From Polytrichum commune (lineage: Eukaryota > Streptophyta > Polytrichopsida > Polytrichales > Polytrichaceae), in NCBI GenBank assembly GCA_950295325.1, contig OX485808.1:19924527-19984526 (forward strand): DNA of 60,000 bases, read 5' to 3'. A program made the position numbers and the translations under genes. Numbering within the stretch: the stretch's first letter is position 1; each line of letters opens with the position of its first letter. A model generated the notes under the pieces. The model did no database searches. It had not been told where the DNA came from and saw only the letters and a list, made by a program, of their open reading frames with translations. This document shows, in pieces, positions 26,281 to 37,320 of the stretch.

Positions 26281-26788
26281 AGGGCCACTTCTTCACACAC
26301 GAGCCAAGAGCCGTGACCATGAAGTTGTGAGAGCTCAAAAGAAAGTGTCCAAAGGCCGTCTCAAGATACCTTCAAAATCAGGTAGTGTGGTCACGGACCC
26401 TCAAATGTCGTGTGAAGTCATATGTGACCGGGCCCTCAGCCAAATGCTATTTCGATGAATTTCTATTCATGTGGGTCCTCACATATGATAAAATACAATA
26501 AATCAACGGTTTTGAGTGTTTGGAGTGCCATGGTCTCTTGGTTTTGTGTTAGGCTTGCCTCCAAGAGGTGGTTTTTGAAAACAATCCTAGTGACCATGAA
26601 ACATGATCCATTCAATGCCATGTAGGAATCCATGTAGACGTTACATCCACCATCTTGCATTGACACACTCCGTTGGTCCCTCAAGCGTAGTGTGAAGCGA
26701 ACTTGGACTGGCTCCGCCTTTTCCACCAATGAGATTGCTCGAAGTGCAATGGTCACGGGCTCTCCGTCTCGTGTGTGAAACGACCCTA
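26281..26788. mobile_element. Inverted-repeat element with GGGCCACTTC ends, copy A
   Basis: The left end AGGGCCACTTCTTCACACAC is mirrored by a right end whose reverse complement is AGGGTCGTTTCACACACGAG. It is the inverted homologue of 34698-35185 (e.g. AAGAGCCGTGACCATG, AGAAAGTGTCCAAAGGCCGTC). The ORFs within are by-products. Confidence 0.7.
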
Positions 26789-29307
26789 GGACTCGCAAAA
26801 ACGCCGTCTTGGACCCGAGTTGGAAACGGGCGGGAGTTAACCAAAAAAAGAGGGACCAACCTTGAAACCCAGCTCCTCGAAATTAGGCACATGTCAAGGC
26901 GAACATTCTCTTGCCCCGGCTCACCAAACTCCGTTCCGAGACCGGCATTTTCGACCATGCATGTGTGACCTCCACTTGAGTGATGAGGAGGCGAGGGTCC
27001 ATTGATCGAACGGAGCCGGCCGGCGTTGGGCCTCCGATAAACAAATGGCCCCGAATTAGGGCCCACCGTGCATGTTTAGGGGGATTTTTGAAGTCGTTCA
27101 ATTCAAGGTGACATTCAATGTGGGTACATTCCGGGTTCCCTTCAAGGTGGCCGGGGGGTGTTTAGAAGTACAAACACACCCAAAAATCGAGGGAACATTT
27201 CTCCCTTGGAGGGAGGGAGGGGAAAATGGTGTGTGGCAAATTCCCGGTTAGTTAAGACCAAATCGAGGCTTTTCGGGTCATAACTAGCCCCCTTCCGAAG
27301 TTTTTATAAACCGTATGATATTGTGGGTCTTTTAATATGCAAGGGAATGTTCAAATCTAGTAGCTGAGATTCGTGGGTGATATATGCTTTGTTTCGGGAA
27401 TCTGGATGCCTGCTGATCGAAGGAGGCCGAGAAAGAAGAAAAAATCCAAGTCCCGTGGATAAGGTTCTCCACAAAACCTTCTCCAATTATACCCGCCTTT
27501 TGTAAGTTTATCCTACTTTGCGGGTGTTGCAAGGAATGCTGGGCCTTGTGAAAAGGGGAAGGGCATTGGGGGCGCTTACTTATAGTTAAGCTAACTACAC
27601 TAAATTGTCGTATTAGTGTGGGTTGTATAACTTTTTACCGACTCTTATCTTTTCTTACCAACTACGTTATATGGTAGTCTTCGGTGTGCATACTGACTAC
27701 ACTACATATGATATTTAGTGTCGCCAATTCTAACCGTCTTGCTCAATACTAATTGTAAACCGCAGTGTAGTGTCATCCACACTAAATGTTTACCCAACAT
27801 AATTTTTCCATTCCTTCTAATGTATTTGGGGGATTATAGATTTACAGTGTTGCAATTGGCCGTCACTTTCCAAGTGATATTTCATCCAAATTTCATCACA
27901 AGTTGCTGACATGACAAGGTAGGGTTTCAACCAATGGATGAACTCATCCATCATCCATGACAATATTTGCATTCTATGCGTAAAAGCTCAAGCCATGATA
28001 CATGGGACCTTATCATAAGTACCCACAAAAATAAATGATTGAAATCGGTTCTAACCTAATTGAATTTCCAGTACCATGTAGATTCACAATGGGGTCCTAG
28101 TTGGGAATAGGTGGATCGACTCTCTCTCTCTCTCTCCCTCCATAAATAGTACAAAGTCAAACTCTCAACAAATTAATAAAACCTCCTACAAAGTGTGGAA
28201 TGCTTGATAGGCTCTACACCAATGTTAGACACTACATTGTACTTAATTGTGAGTTAACTAACCATGGTCAAGGATGTTACCAAGCTCCATGATTTAGGGT
28301 TTCCATAACCTAAGTCAACCACTGCACCTTATTAATTAATACTTAAACCCTAAACACCTTCAGGTGAAGACTCTTTTACATGCTTGAAGGAGAGCATACT
28401 TGGCTTAGAACCTCACCTACACCAGTGCCAACCTAAACATATATATATATTTGTGTATTAGAAAGGTGTGTGTATGATGTCTTCAACTAGGCGCAATTGC
28501 AATCCATGTCACACATTTATCTCACAATGAACAAAATGAGGGGACAACACACTCATATTTTAGAAGGTAGTTTAGAATTATAGAAAAGAATTGATATATG
28601 ATTATTTCATAAAAGGACCTTTCTAAACATAGGCCTTCACAAGATCTCATACATGTGAGGATATATACCGTGGCAATATATTGATAATCAAACATGTCGT
28701 CAAATTTTGAGTTGAAAGTAAACACAAGCACAAGCCGAAGAGCCGATGATTCAATAATCAAATGACTTCACAAATCGTAGTAAGGAACACAAATCCGGTC
28801 TTTAAAATGTGGATTCGCAAAATGAGCAGATTGAAATTGTGCTCTCAACTTCACAATAACAATTCATTAGTGCACAATTCATGTGAGTTAATAGCAAACC
28901 ATCTAATGTCTCGGTTTCATGACTAGGAGAGATGGTAGTGGAATTTTTATAGCAAATACAATGGAGGATACCCTTATTCCAAAACTACTTGACTTTAATT
29001 ACATGTGAGGCCAAGGTTTACCTACCTAGTTCTCCAAGGGAGTTGTGTGGGCATGAAGTTGTTCATGGTTAAATGGGGCTTAAGGTTATCCTTAAAATCC
29101 TTTGTTGCCTTTTTTCTTCCTTTGTTAAATTTTTCATTGCCCTTCTAATAGGGTTGCCTTCCCTACACATATCCTTCTTACATGTGACATCTAGGTCGTC
29201 CGTGTAGTGCAATTGTTGGGGGGGGGGGACTTTGGTCCTCTAGGTTAGGAAAGTCAACGGCATCTAACAATATCAAGTACATTAAGACAATTTCTCATCG
29301 TGCAATA
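26789..29307. other. Intergenic repeats without gene
   Basis: Includes a GC-rich dispersed repeat half-element (about 26830-26975), an ACTACACTAAATTG-type element (about 27590-27980), a CT run near 28122 and a short segment near 28030-28115 that resembles 3545-3645 (AATGGGGTCCTAGTTGGGAATAGG versus GATGGGGTCATGATTGAAAATAGG). ORFs here are on both strands and mutually overlapping. Confidence 0.5.
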
Positions 29308-29309
29308 TA

Positions 29310-29456
29310 ACATTACTCAACATTCAACTCTCCTTCCGTGGGCCAACAAAATATAACAATGAGATGCTCAAAAAGATGCTTTGAAAGACTCATATTCAAA
29401 TTAAGCTCGCAACGTCTCACTATTATATTTTGAGGGCCCACGTCGTTGAGTAATGT
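29310..29456. mobile_element. TA-flanked inverted-repeat MITE, copy B (147 bp)
   Basis: TA duplications at 29308-29309 and 29457-29458; end ACATTACTCAAC mirrored by GTTGAGTAATGT. The interior has ATATAACAATGAGATGCTC facing CGTCTCACTATTATATTTTG. Confidence 0.85.
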
Positions 29457-29808
29457 TACATGGACTGTATCTTATATTGTTGGTAGAAGGTCTCTCCAAG
29501 TATACTAGTTTAGGTGTAATTTTAATGGAAGATTCAATATTCTTCACATAACATTTGGGTTGAAACATCTATAAACTTGAAGACATCGTCTACAAACTAG
29601 AAGTAATGTCAACTCGTTTAAGGAAGCGAGATTAAATGAAGAACATCTTTGCTTGCATGCCACCTTCTCTTTTGGAGGGAGGGAATTATCACAGACTCGG
29701 AGCGTACCTCTAATTCATCCCACATACAAGCCCTGAAATAGTGTGCATCTTGGAGGGTGCTCTTTGAATGAATATGACACCGAAATCAATTTTAAGGACC
29801 TTTGAATC

Positions 29809-30148
29809 GGGGTCGCTTCACATACGGTTATGAAGGCCCATGACCATTGCATTCTAAGATCTCTCATTGGTCGCAAAAGGCCGAGATCGTCCAAGTTTAC
29901 TTCACACCAGAAGGTGAGGGCCTAAGGACCCAAAAAATATATCATGGATGAAAAGTTTGCATGGATTACTACATGATAGACTATAAATAATGGTGCATTG
30001 TCTGCTGGAATTTGCATAAGGCCCATCTCCAAGAGGTAGGCCTGACGCAAATTCCGGTAGACCATGTCAATTGTACGGCCTTTGGATGCGAATCAAGGGC
30101 CCTCACAATTACATAATCACAGCCATTGGCTTGTGTGTGAAGTGGGCC
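29809..30148. mobile_element. Inverted-repeat element with CACTTCACACAC ends, copy C
   Basis: The left end GGGTCGCTTCACATACGG is mirrored by a right end whose reverse complement is GGCCCACTTCACACACAAG. Interior blocks (ATTGGTCGCAAAAGGCCGAG; CATGACCATTGCATT) match copies at 26281 and 34698. Shorter and more diverged. Confidence 0.6.
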
Positions 30149-30339
30149 TTAGTGTAGTCCAAGTCATTTGAGATGAATCGGCCACAAATCTATAGGGTGA
30201 CAAGTTTCTATGTTGGATGGATGAGAGGTACGCTCGCATGCGATAATTCTCTCTCTCTCCCTTTCTTACTAACACTAGGGAGATTGACTTTCAATTTGTT
30301 TGCACAAACATATGAATTCATCCTCTCATCCTCTCATTC

Positions 30340-30403
30340 ATTCATTCATTCATTCATACATTCATTCATACATTCATACATACATACATACATACATACA
30401 TAC
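30340..30403 (+). repeat. CATT/CATA tetranucleotide microsatellite
   Basis: (CATT)n grading into (CATA)n, about 64 bp. Confidence 0.95.
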
Positions 30404-30580
30404 AAATGAACAAATATACGGCATTCTACAACTTGTAAGTTTTTCTTAAAAATAACTTTGTAATAGAAATGTTAACACTTATGGGGGTAACACTTATAAA
30501 GAGAAAACTATACAAACATCATACATTAAGTATAATAACAAGAAATACTCCAAAATCATAGGGGTTAGGGTAAGATAATA

Positions 30581-31374
30581 CTCCTTCGGTAAGGTGACTT
30601 CACAAATGTGCAACCTCCATTTCATGAAGGTTCTAAGCTAGTTCAAGAACCTTCCAACCAATGCTACCGGAGTGTTCTACCAATTTCATGAACCTTATAA
30701 ATTTGTTCATAATTCTTCTAAATAGACTTGGCATATGGCACACCTCAATTTCATGATAGTGAACCTTTACCTTTAGCAATTTCATGAATATTCCAAACCA
30801 ATTATATTGCAATATGTAGTTAACGTCTCAACTTCTCGTTTCACATTCTTTGCCATCTCGGTGTTCATTGGTTCTTCTTTGTTATGTATCTACTTGGAAG
30901 CCTCTAGCCTTTACGTCGGTTTTTATTTGGTCTTTCTTTATGGTACCTCAAAGCTGGAAGCAAACATTGTCAATTCTTCTATGCTCTTTGATTATTGTAC
31001 GTTAAAGCAAGCAACACAAACCCAATGTAGTTGGAGGGTGCAATCTCGTGGATTTGAGAGTGTAATGTGCTTGTCACTTTGATTATGGGAAGAGTGTTGG
31101 CCCCGTGAGCAAAGCATATAATAAGTTTTGTGTGAAGTGAAGTTATACAATTTATAAAATTGACTATCAGTGAAGTTTTGAAAGTGGGTACCAAATCATG
31201 AAATTGTTCACAACATGTAGTAAACAACTGGTTGAAAGTTCAAGTTAAATTGGTTGTCCATACAGTGAACTTGGTTCATGATTCCAGTGAAATTGGTAGA
31301 ATCTATTGCTAAATTGGTTTTATAAAATCACAAAATTGTGTTTGCACTTGTGTGAATTCATCTTACCATAGGAG
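30581..31374 (-). mobile_element. TA-flanked inverted-repeat element, copy 2 (794 bp)
   Basis: TA at 30579-30580 and 31375-31376. The left end CTCCTTCGGTAAGGTGACTTC mirrors the right end (reverse complement CTCCTATGGTAAGATGAATTC). The length is exactly that of copy 1 at 3850-4643, but the interior runs in the opposite orientation: the block ATTACACTCTCAAACCCATGAGATTGCAC of copy 1 appears here as its reverse complement near 31040. CTCC ends plus TA duplication suggest a Stowaway/mariner-type element. No transposase. Confidence 0.85.
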
Positions 31375-31376
31375 TA

Positions 31377-33715
31377 TCAAGAGCAGCGGGACAATGAGGA
31401 GATTCAGCCTAGAGGGGGAACTTTACATGAGGGAAGAAAAAGAGAGCATATGAGCATTCAATCCAACTCCCCGGCCACTTTTCTATTGGCTTTGCTTGAG
31501 GTTTAAAAAGTCATGCGAAACAACAAACACACCCCCAAAGTACAAAGGGAATGATAGATGCTGTCCGTGGAATTTATAGTCTTCACTACATTCAAACTAT
31601 TAGTGCCTTTTGTCACTCTACTACTAGCCCTAGTCATAAAAAAAACAATACCAACACACAAAAACAAAAAACCAAAAAAAAACACGTTAATTTAAACTAC
31701 CGTGTTCGGGGAACCATCAAGTTGAAAACAACAACACACAAGCTTCAAGTAGCTACACTAAATTGTCCTATTACTGAGGGCGACAATAATTTTCTAGGGC
31801 TCACATCAATTTTCATGATGAGAATTGATGTCCACCACGTTAGTTTTCAACCCGCGCTGAATTTCCACGCAAAAATTAGTGTGGGCCACAAAAACTGTTT
31901 TTCCTTGAAAATCAATGTGGTTGATTATTTTATTTTGTGCTACTCTTGTCCTATAACTACTATTTAAAATCGATGGTCGAAAGTCTTCGTAATTGATATT
32001 TAGGTGATTCTAGGCTTTTGGACGAGTTTGGAAACAAGCGAGTGATTTTTGAGAATGCAAATACCCGTGCTTCAGCCATGGTTAATTAGACTGGCCATGT
32101 TATCATTAAGTAGGCGTGGATATGATGTGTGGAGACATTGAACTAGTTAGTGGAGATAAAGAAGCGGACGTGCAACGACAACGTAGTCCAGAACTAGTCA
32201 AAAAGTCTACTGATATTGGTCCACGAAGACGTAGAGGAAGACCCAAAGTCTTCCACCCACGTTACATCTACCTTGACTAGAAAATGGGTGTGGCTCATGC
32301 TAATTACGTCTACGCTAATTTCCCACCCACACTAATAAGGACCTACTATTTTGGTGTGGTTAGGAGCACCATCATTCAACGCGACAAAGGGAGATTTTGG
32401 AATGGTGAGCTTGAGACCATCTTTTGTCGTGGAACGTTTCCTCCGGATCCCCAAAGGCAATCGGGGCATCGATGATCGTGATGATGAGGCCAAGCCCATC
32501 CTCCCCTTTTCCCTTCTCTCTCCCTTTCGTTCCTTCTTAACTTGTTGCTTTTTGGGTTCGGAAATTGAGCCCCCTCCCCCTTCCCGGCCTTCAAATTCAA
32601 AGTCCATGGCAGGAGTCCCAAAAGATCATGAGCACATAGCTGGCTTTGTTTCTTATGTTGTCAGGGCTGTTGTTGTGTGTTTCCTTCCCCTCCGACTCCT
32701 AAAGGCCGGGGCAAACCCTTTTATTTGGTCGGGCAGTCACCTCTGCCCAACTATACCAACGTACATGTTCTAACAATAATCTTTTGATTATGGACACGCA
32801 GATGGCTGAAATGTTTCGTGGGCAATTCTTAAGATGACATATGTACGGTCATATCGATTAATTTTTAGAAAATTTAAGTGTTGAATTGGGAGGAGTATTT
32901 TTTTTTAGGGGAGTTTGGTTTAGATTTCGGTTGGGCATGTAGGAGTCAAGATGTGTGCGATGTATGCATGTGGATCGCACTCTTCTTAATCGACCAACTT
33001 AATCGAGCAGTATATGGCAAGGTTTCTAGTTGAGGATGGGCACCAGAAAGCATAGACGTGTTACGATGGGGTTGGATTAATAGGTGCTGAAAATATATTG
33101 ACCATTTGAGGTTCATCAATTGCTTGGCACAAGTGAAAGAGTGGATCTATGTGGATTGCTTGTAGAGGAATAAAAATGAATTTCCACTTTTAGCAACGTA
33201 TAAGTTTTGCATCTCAACTTTGATATTGAAATTTGAATTGACAATCTACACAATTTGCAACTGCCAACTAGGTGAAACAAACCCCAATTTGATACGACCG
33301 TGAAAAAAATGCTTTTTGAAGTTGGGAGTGGCCACAATATGCCAATTGCACCACACGCTTGGGTGGGTTCACCACGGGCTGATCCTGAAAGTTTTTGATG
33401 CCCTTCAAAATGGGGGACTTGAAGTTATGTGGATTAGCACATAAACTTTTCAATAGTAAATGACGACACAAGACCCCATTTGAGACCATACACACCTGCA
33501 TGCTTTTTGTAATATCTGGAGGGCGTAGAGTATGTTCATATGTTACCAATACAAACCCCTCTAAACCACGACCACCGATTTACACATACTTTTCACAAAA
33601 CAGGGTTTCACACGTTCTCATCGTCTCCAAATTAGAGGTGCTCCCTCCCATCTAGAGTCTTCCACCCCTTTTCCAATATCCAACTTTTAGGTAGGGGGGG
33701 GAGGTGAGTTCCGAT
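31377..33715. other. AT-rich intergenic sequence with a few long ORFs
   Basis: Contains an ACTACACTAAATTGTCC-type repeat end near 31746 and several ORFs (31551-31967, 32351-32773) without recognisable domains. The 32351-32773 frame (140 codons) overlaps ORFs on the other strand, so I do not call a gene. Confidence 0.5.
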
Positions 33716-33990
33716 ATCTCCACAAGGGGAGTCAACTATCACACCCTCACGATCTTTGACCAAACATACTCTTAGCTTCAATAAGTTCTTTGTAAAACGT
33801 CACGTATCATAAGATACGGACTCAGATCATGGATCCCATTGGTTATAGAACGCTCGTATAGAGTGAACGTACGGAACACATAACAAGACCACTACCCTCG
33901 AAAGCAATGTGACCCGATTTAGCACCCGATCGGTGTTAGGGTTTTGGGTGTGTGCAATGTGCGAACATGCTCCCGAAACGTCGTTGCATT
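33716..33990 (+). repeat. Dispersed repeat, copy 2 (LTR-like)
   Basis: Direct-orientation homologue of 21597-21860. Shared blocks in order are CACAATCTTTGACCA/CACGATCTTTGACCA, CGTATCATAAGATA/GTGTATCATAAGATA, AGAGTGAACGT, and ACCCGATTTAGCACCC followed by a GTGTT block. It may be a solo LTR fragment; ends are not defined. Confidence 0.6.
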
Positions 33991-34011
33991 ACGGTAAGTA
34001 AGTTATATACA

Positions 34012-34032
34012 CCCCCCCCCCCCGGGGGGGGG
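34012..34032. repeat. C12-G9 homopolymer palindrome
   Basis: Twelve C (34012-34023) run straight into nine G (34024-34032): a perfect self-complementary homopolymer junction. Just downstream GGCAGGCAAGTGAAGTGA is followed by a partial copy about 40 bases later. Confidence 0.9.
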
Positions 34033-34697
34033 CAGGCAAGTGAAGTGATGGGGGTTCACATGCAGGCAAGTGAAGTGACGATGCTGCGAAATATGATTGT
34101 AAATTAAATTGTTTTTATTTTTATTTTTAAAAATGTGTTTTGGGGGTTTAGGTGGGCTGCGGGCTGGTCGGAAGGAAGGAAGGATTGAGGAAGGCCGACC
34201 GGCCTGAAATCTTTAAGGAATATTCAATTTCATCAATGATTAAGAGGGCCACAATTATCAGACAGGATCGGAGGGAGCCCCAAATTGGATGGTAGAGCCA
34301 GCCTCGATCGCACTACAAAAAGGCTCCACGAAATTGGGGGAAGGGGAGGGGCCGGGGTCTGCTGCTTCATCGACGTCGCCTGCTTCTTCTGCTTCTTCTG
34401 CTACTACTGCTCCTGCTGCTGCTGCTACTACTGCTGGGTTTATCATCAATCATCAGACATGATTTTCGTCTTTCTCGGCGTAGGCCCTACAGCCAGCTGC
34501 TTAGCTACTCCCCCCGGTTTTGGGGGGGGGGGGGTGGGGGGTTATATTAAAGGGTTGGAAAAAACAACAACAACAATACCATCATCATCATCATCATCAC
34601 CACCACCATCATCATCATCTCCTTCTTCCCCTTCTCCTTCTCATCAGCCAGTCCCTGTTTTTTTCGGGTTGTTTTTCGGCTTCCCGGGCCTCGTTTA
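34033..34697. repeat. Trinucleotide-rich low-complexity stretch
   Basis: Holds a TTC/TGC/TAC array (about 34384-34437), a 13-G run (34522-34534) and an ATC/ACC array (about 34576-34632). These produce Ser/Cys/His-rich ORFs that are artefacts. Confidence 0.75.
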
Positions 34698-35185
34698 GGG
34701 CCACTTCACACACGAGGCTGAGAGCCCGTGACCACATTACACTTCACGCACTCTCGTTGGTGGAAAAGGCGGAGCCCGTCCAAGTTCGCTTCCCACGGCG
34801 CTTGAGGGACCAGCGTCATGGGTATGTTATGTGGATTCCTACATGGTATTCAACGGATCGATGTTTCTTGTTTGCTTGGACTGTTTTCATAAACCACCTC
34901 TTGGAGGTGGGTAGGTTTAATGCCAAACGGGGAGACTATGGCACTCCGAACACTCACAACTGTTGATTTATTCTATTTTATCATGTGCGAGGGCCTGCAT
35001 GAATAGAAATCCATGGAGATCGCATTTGGTTGAGGGTCTGGTCACATAGTGCTTCACACTTACGCTTGCGGGTGCGTGACCACACTACGTGATTTGGGAG
35101 GTGTCTTCGGACGGCCTTTGGACACTTTCTTTTGGGCTCTCAGAACTCCATGGTCGCGGCTCTTGGCTCGCGTGTGAAGTGGTCC
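34698..35185. mobile_element. Inverted-repeat element with GGGCCACTTCACACAC ends, copy B
   Basis: The left end GGGCCACTTCACACACGAG is mirrored by a right end whose reverse complement is GGACCACTTCACACGCGAG. Interior blocks such as AAAGGCGGAGCCCGTCCAAGTTCGC recur inverted in 26281-26788. Non-autonomous DNA transposon; superfamily not resolved because target duplications are unclear. Confidence 0.7.
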
Positions 35186-35855
35186 TCGCTCAACCCCAAA
35201 ACGCCTGAGTGAAATCTCTCCAAAATCACTTCTAAAATTTAATTTCAATTCAATCGTTTATGAAAGAGAATGTGTATTTTTAATGGTGGATGTGACCATA
35301 CGGATGGCATCTTTGGAAAATTAGGATATCCAATCGTCCACGTGGATGTGTATGTTGGCGTGGTCAGGCGTAGGCGGTTGCTTGGACGAGGAGCCATTCT
35401 AAGCCTTTAGGGGTTAAGTAGCATAACCGCAAAGATATCCTTGAGATTAGATGATGTTTCGTAGCACCTACCAAGGGAAGGAAGGGGGGGGAAGGATGAA
35501 AGCGTTGATCTTGCCATGTAGAGCTTGGATATTTCTATACTACGCCAAATTAATATCCAAGTTGGAGTCAGAGCCCCCCAAATTAGTCTACTGAGGTTAA
35601 ATTAGGATAATTGAGCAACAAACTATTGGCGGCATGATTTACCGCACCTCCTGATGGTAGGTGTTGAGAACAACATGCGTAATTTTGGGGTGGTGTGGGA
35701 GTTGTCCTTGCTGGTGGTTTGACATGTTATCTATAGTGGTTGTTCTTTTGGTTCTTGTTCTCTTTTATGCAACAGTGTGGCGTGCTCGACGGGTTCCACC
35801 TCCCTTTGAAGTGAGTGTGTATTCCTTATCCATTCTTGTTGTCAACTTACTAACA
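35186..35855. other. Intergenic sequence
   Basis: No gene recognised. An ORF at 35661-35858 encodes a short hydrophobic stretch but has no family resemblance I can name. Confidence 0.5.
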
Positions 35856-35857
35856 TA

Positions 35858-36029
35858 ACAATATTAAGCAACGTGCGTTTGTTCACGTGGGCCTTGAGAA
35901 TATAACCATGAGATGCCCCAACCTAGTGCAAAGAGACTCATATTAAGTCCGCATTTGCATTAGGTTGGGCATCCCATGATTATTATCTCAAGAGATCCAC
36001 ATGAAGAAACGCACATTGCTTAATAATGT
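35858..36029. mobile_element. TA-flanked inverted-repeat MITE, copy C (172 bp)
   Basis: TA duplications at 35856-35857 and 36030-36031. The left end ACAATATTAAGCAACGTGCG mirrors the right end (reverse complement ACATTATTAAGCAATGTGCG). The interior is almost wholly palindromic, with AGATGCCCCAACCTA facing TAGGTTGGGCATC. Belongs with copies at 799, 7670 and 29310. Confidence 0.85.
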
Positions 36030-36723
36030 TATGGACGCCCTCGTATAAAATATAAAACACACAAACAAACACACACACGAGGGATATGTGGGCCCATCTT
36101 TCATCACGGGTGTAGTAGTAACCAACATGCTTCTCCAAAGTAATGACAGTTCCTTTTACACATGCCACCCTTTCCTCTTAAATTGTAAAAGCTCTTGCTC
36201 AACAATATGCAATCATCATCCACCTAGATCGTAATTGACAACTTATAACTTCATTACGGGCACGCGTCTCAAAGAAATGTAGCTCATTGAGTGGCCTAGT
36301 GTTAACACTTCTAATTGGTCGCGACTTAATCATGACCACACCGTTTTCTTATGTATAATGAGGAGGGTTGCAAAGTTGTGGAAGCCGGCCACAATCATAA
36401 GGATTCATCATCAAGCTCATTGAATCTTCCATTGATCGTATATATTAATGCGGCTAAAGAGCCTCAAATCAAGACACAATGAAGAGACGATGAATGAGCT
36501 GCTATCATATATCCTAATAAGTTAAGCTTACAAAGGTCGATCCAACACCTTGAAGAGCTCGAAGAATTCCCCCCATGGGTTGGCAATCAATGAATTCCAT
36601 GGTCAAAACTGCCACTTAATGAATGAAGTGTTGTCTAAATCATTGCAAGGCCAACATCAATTTAACCATCCAACTCCTGCTTACCAGATATGAATTTAGT
36701 ACTAAGTTAACCACCGTGAGTTA

Positions 36724-37317
36724 GGGGCTGTTGGTATCATGGACCACGAAGTCGTCTCTTGCTCTGTTTGGATTCATCCTGGGACCACTTTGGTTCACAT
36801 CAAGGAAAACAAAATGTTAGAGTGACTATGAGGTTTGAGGTTCTCAAAAGACATATTTTCATGCCTACATTATCCACTGGCATGATCCAATAAGTTTCAT
36901 GCTGAGAGAGGCAAAAGAGGTTCTCTCGTGGCAAAGTTAGGGGTCATGATAGAGATATATCATTTCAACATTTTGAAATCGTTGAAAAAAGGGGGGGGGG
37001 GGGGGGCAAACGTTATTGTTATTGAGAGGGAAGAAAGGAAGAAGAAGAAGAAGAAGAAGAAGAAGGGGAAGAGGTAAAACTTGGAGAACTCCAAAACTGC
37101 CTTGTTGGGCATATCGTAAAAAAAATCAGCACATCCACTTTTTGGTGCATGGTCACTCCTTTGGGTCCACATTCGGTTTACACCTAGGGAGGGGTCCAAA
37201 GGTTTTACAAATTGCATTATTCATAAATTTGACCATGGAAGTGTGACTGTGAAGCGTGACCATTGAGAAGTCCCATTTGACATAGACAACTCTGTGGTCC
37301 ATGATGGAAACAATCCC
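36724..37317. mobile_element. PIF/Harbinger-like non-autonomous element, copy 2 (594 bp)
   Basis: TTA direct repeats flank the element (36721-36723 and 37318-37320). The left end GGGGCTGTTGGTATCATGG mirrors the right end, whose reverse complement is GGGATTGTTTCCATCATGG. The interior shares blocks with the copy at 15842-16408, e.g. TTTTTGGTGCATGGTCA and AGACATATTTT. It has gained a 16-G run (36991-37006) and a GAA array (about 37038-37065). TTA duplications with GGG-type ends are the PIF/Harbinger (Tourist) signature. No transposase. Confidence 0.8.
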
Positions 37318-37320
37318 TTA

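Noticed and set aside
26463-27101. Overlapping 70-140-codon ORFs on both strands
   Set aside because: They lie inside a repeated inverted-repeat element and neighbouring dispersed repeat; the same blocks recur elsewhere in other frames.
34258-34966. Cys-, Ser- and His-rich ORFs
   Set aside because: Produced by trinucleotide microsatellites and G-runs.
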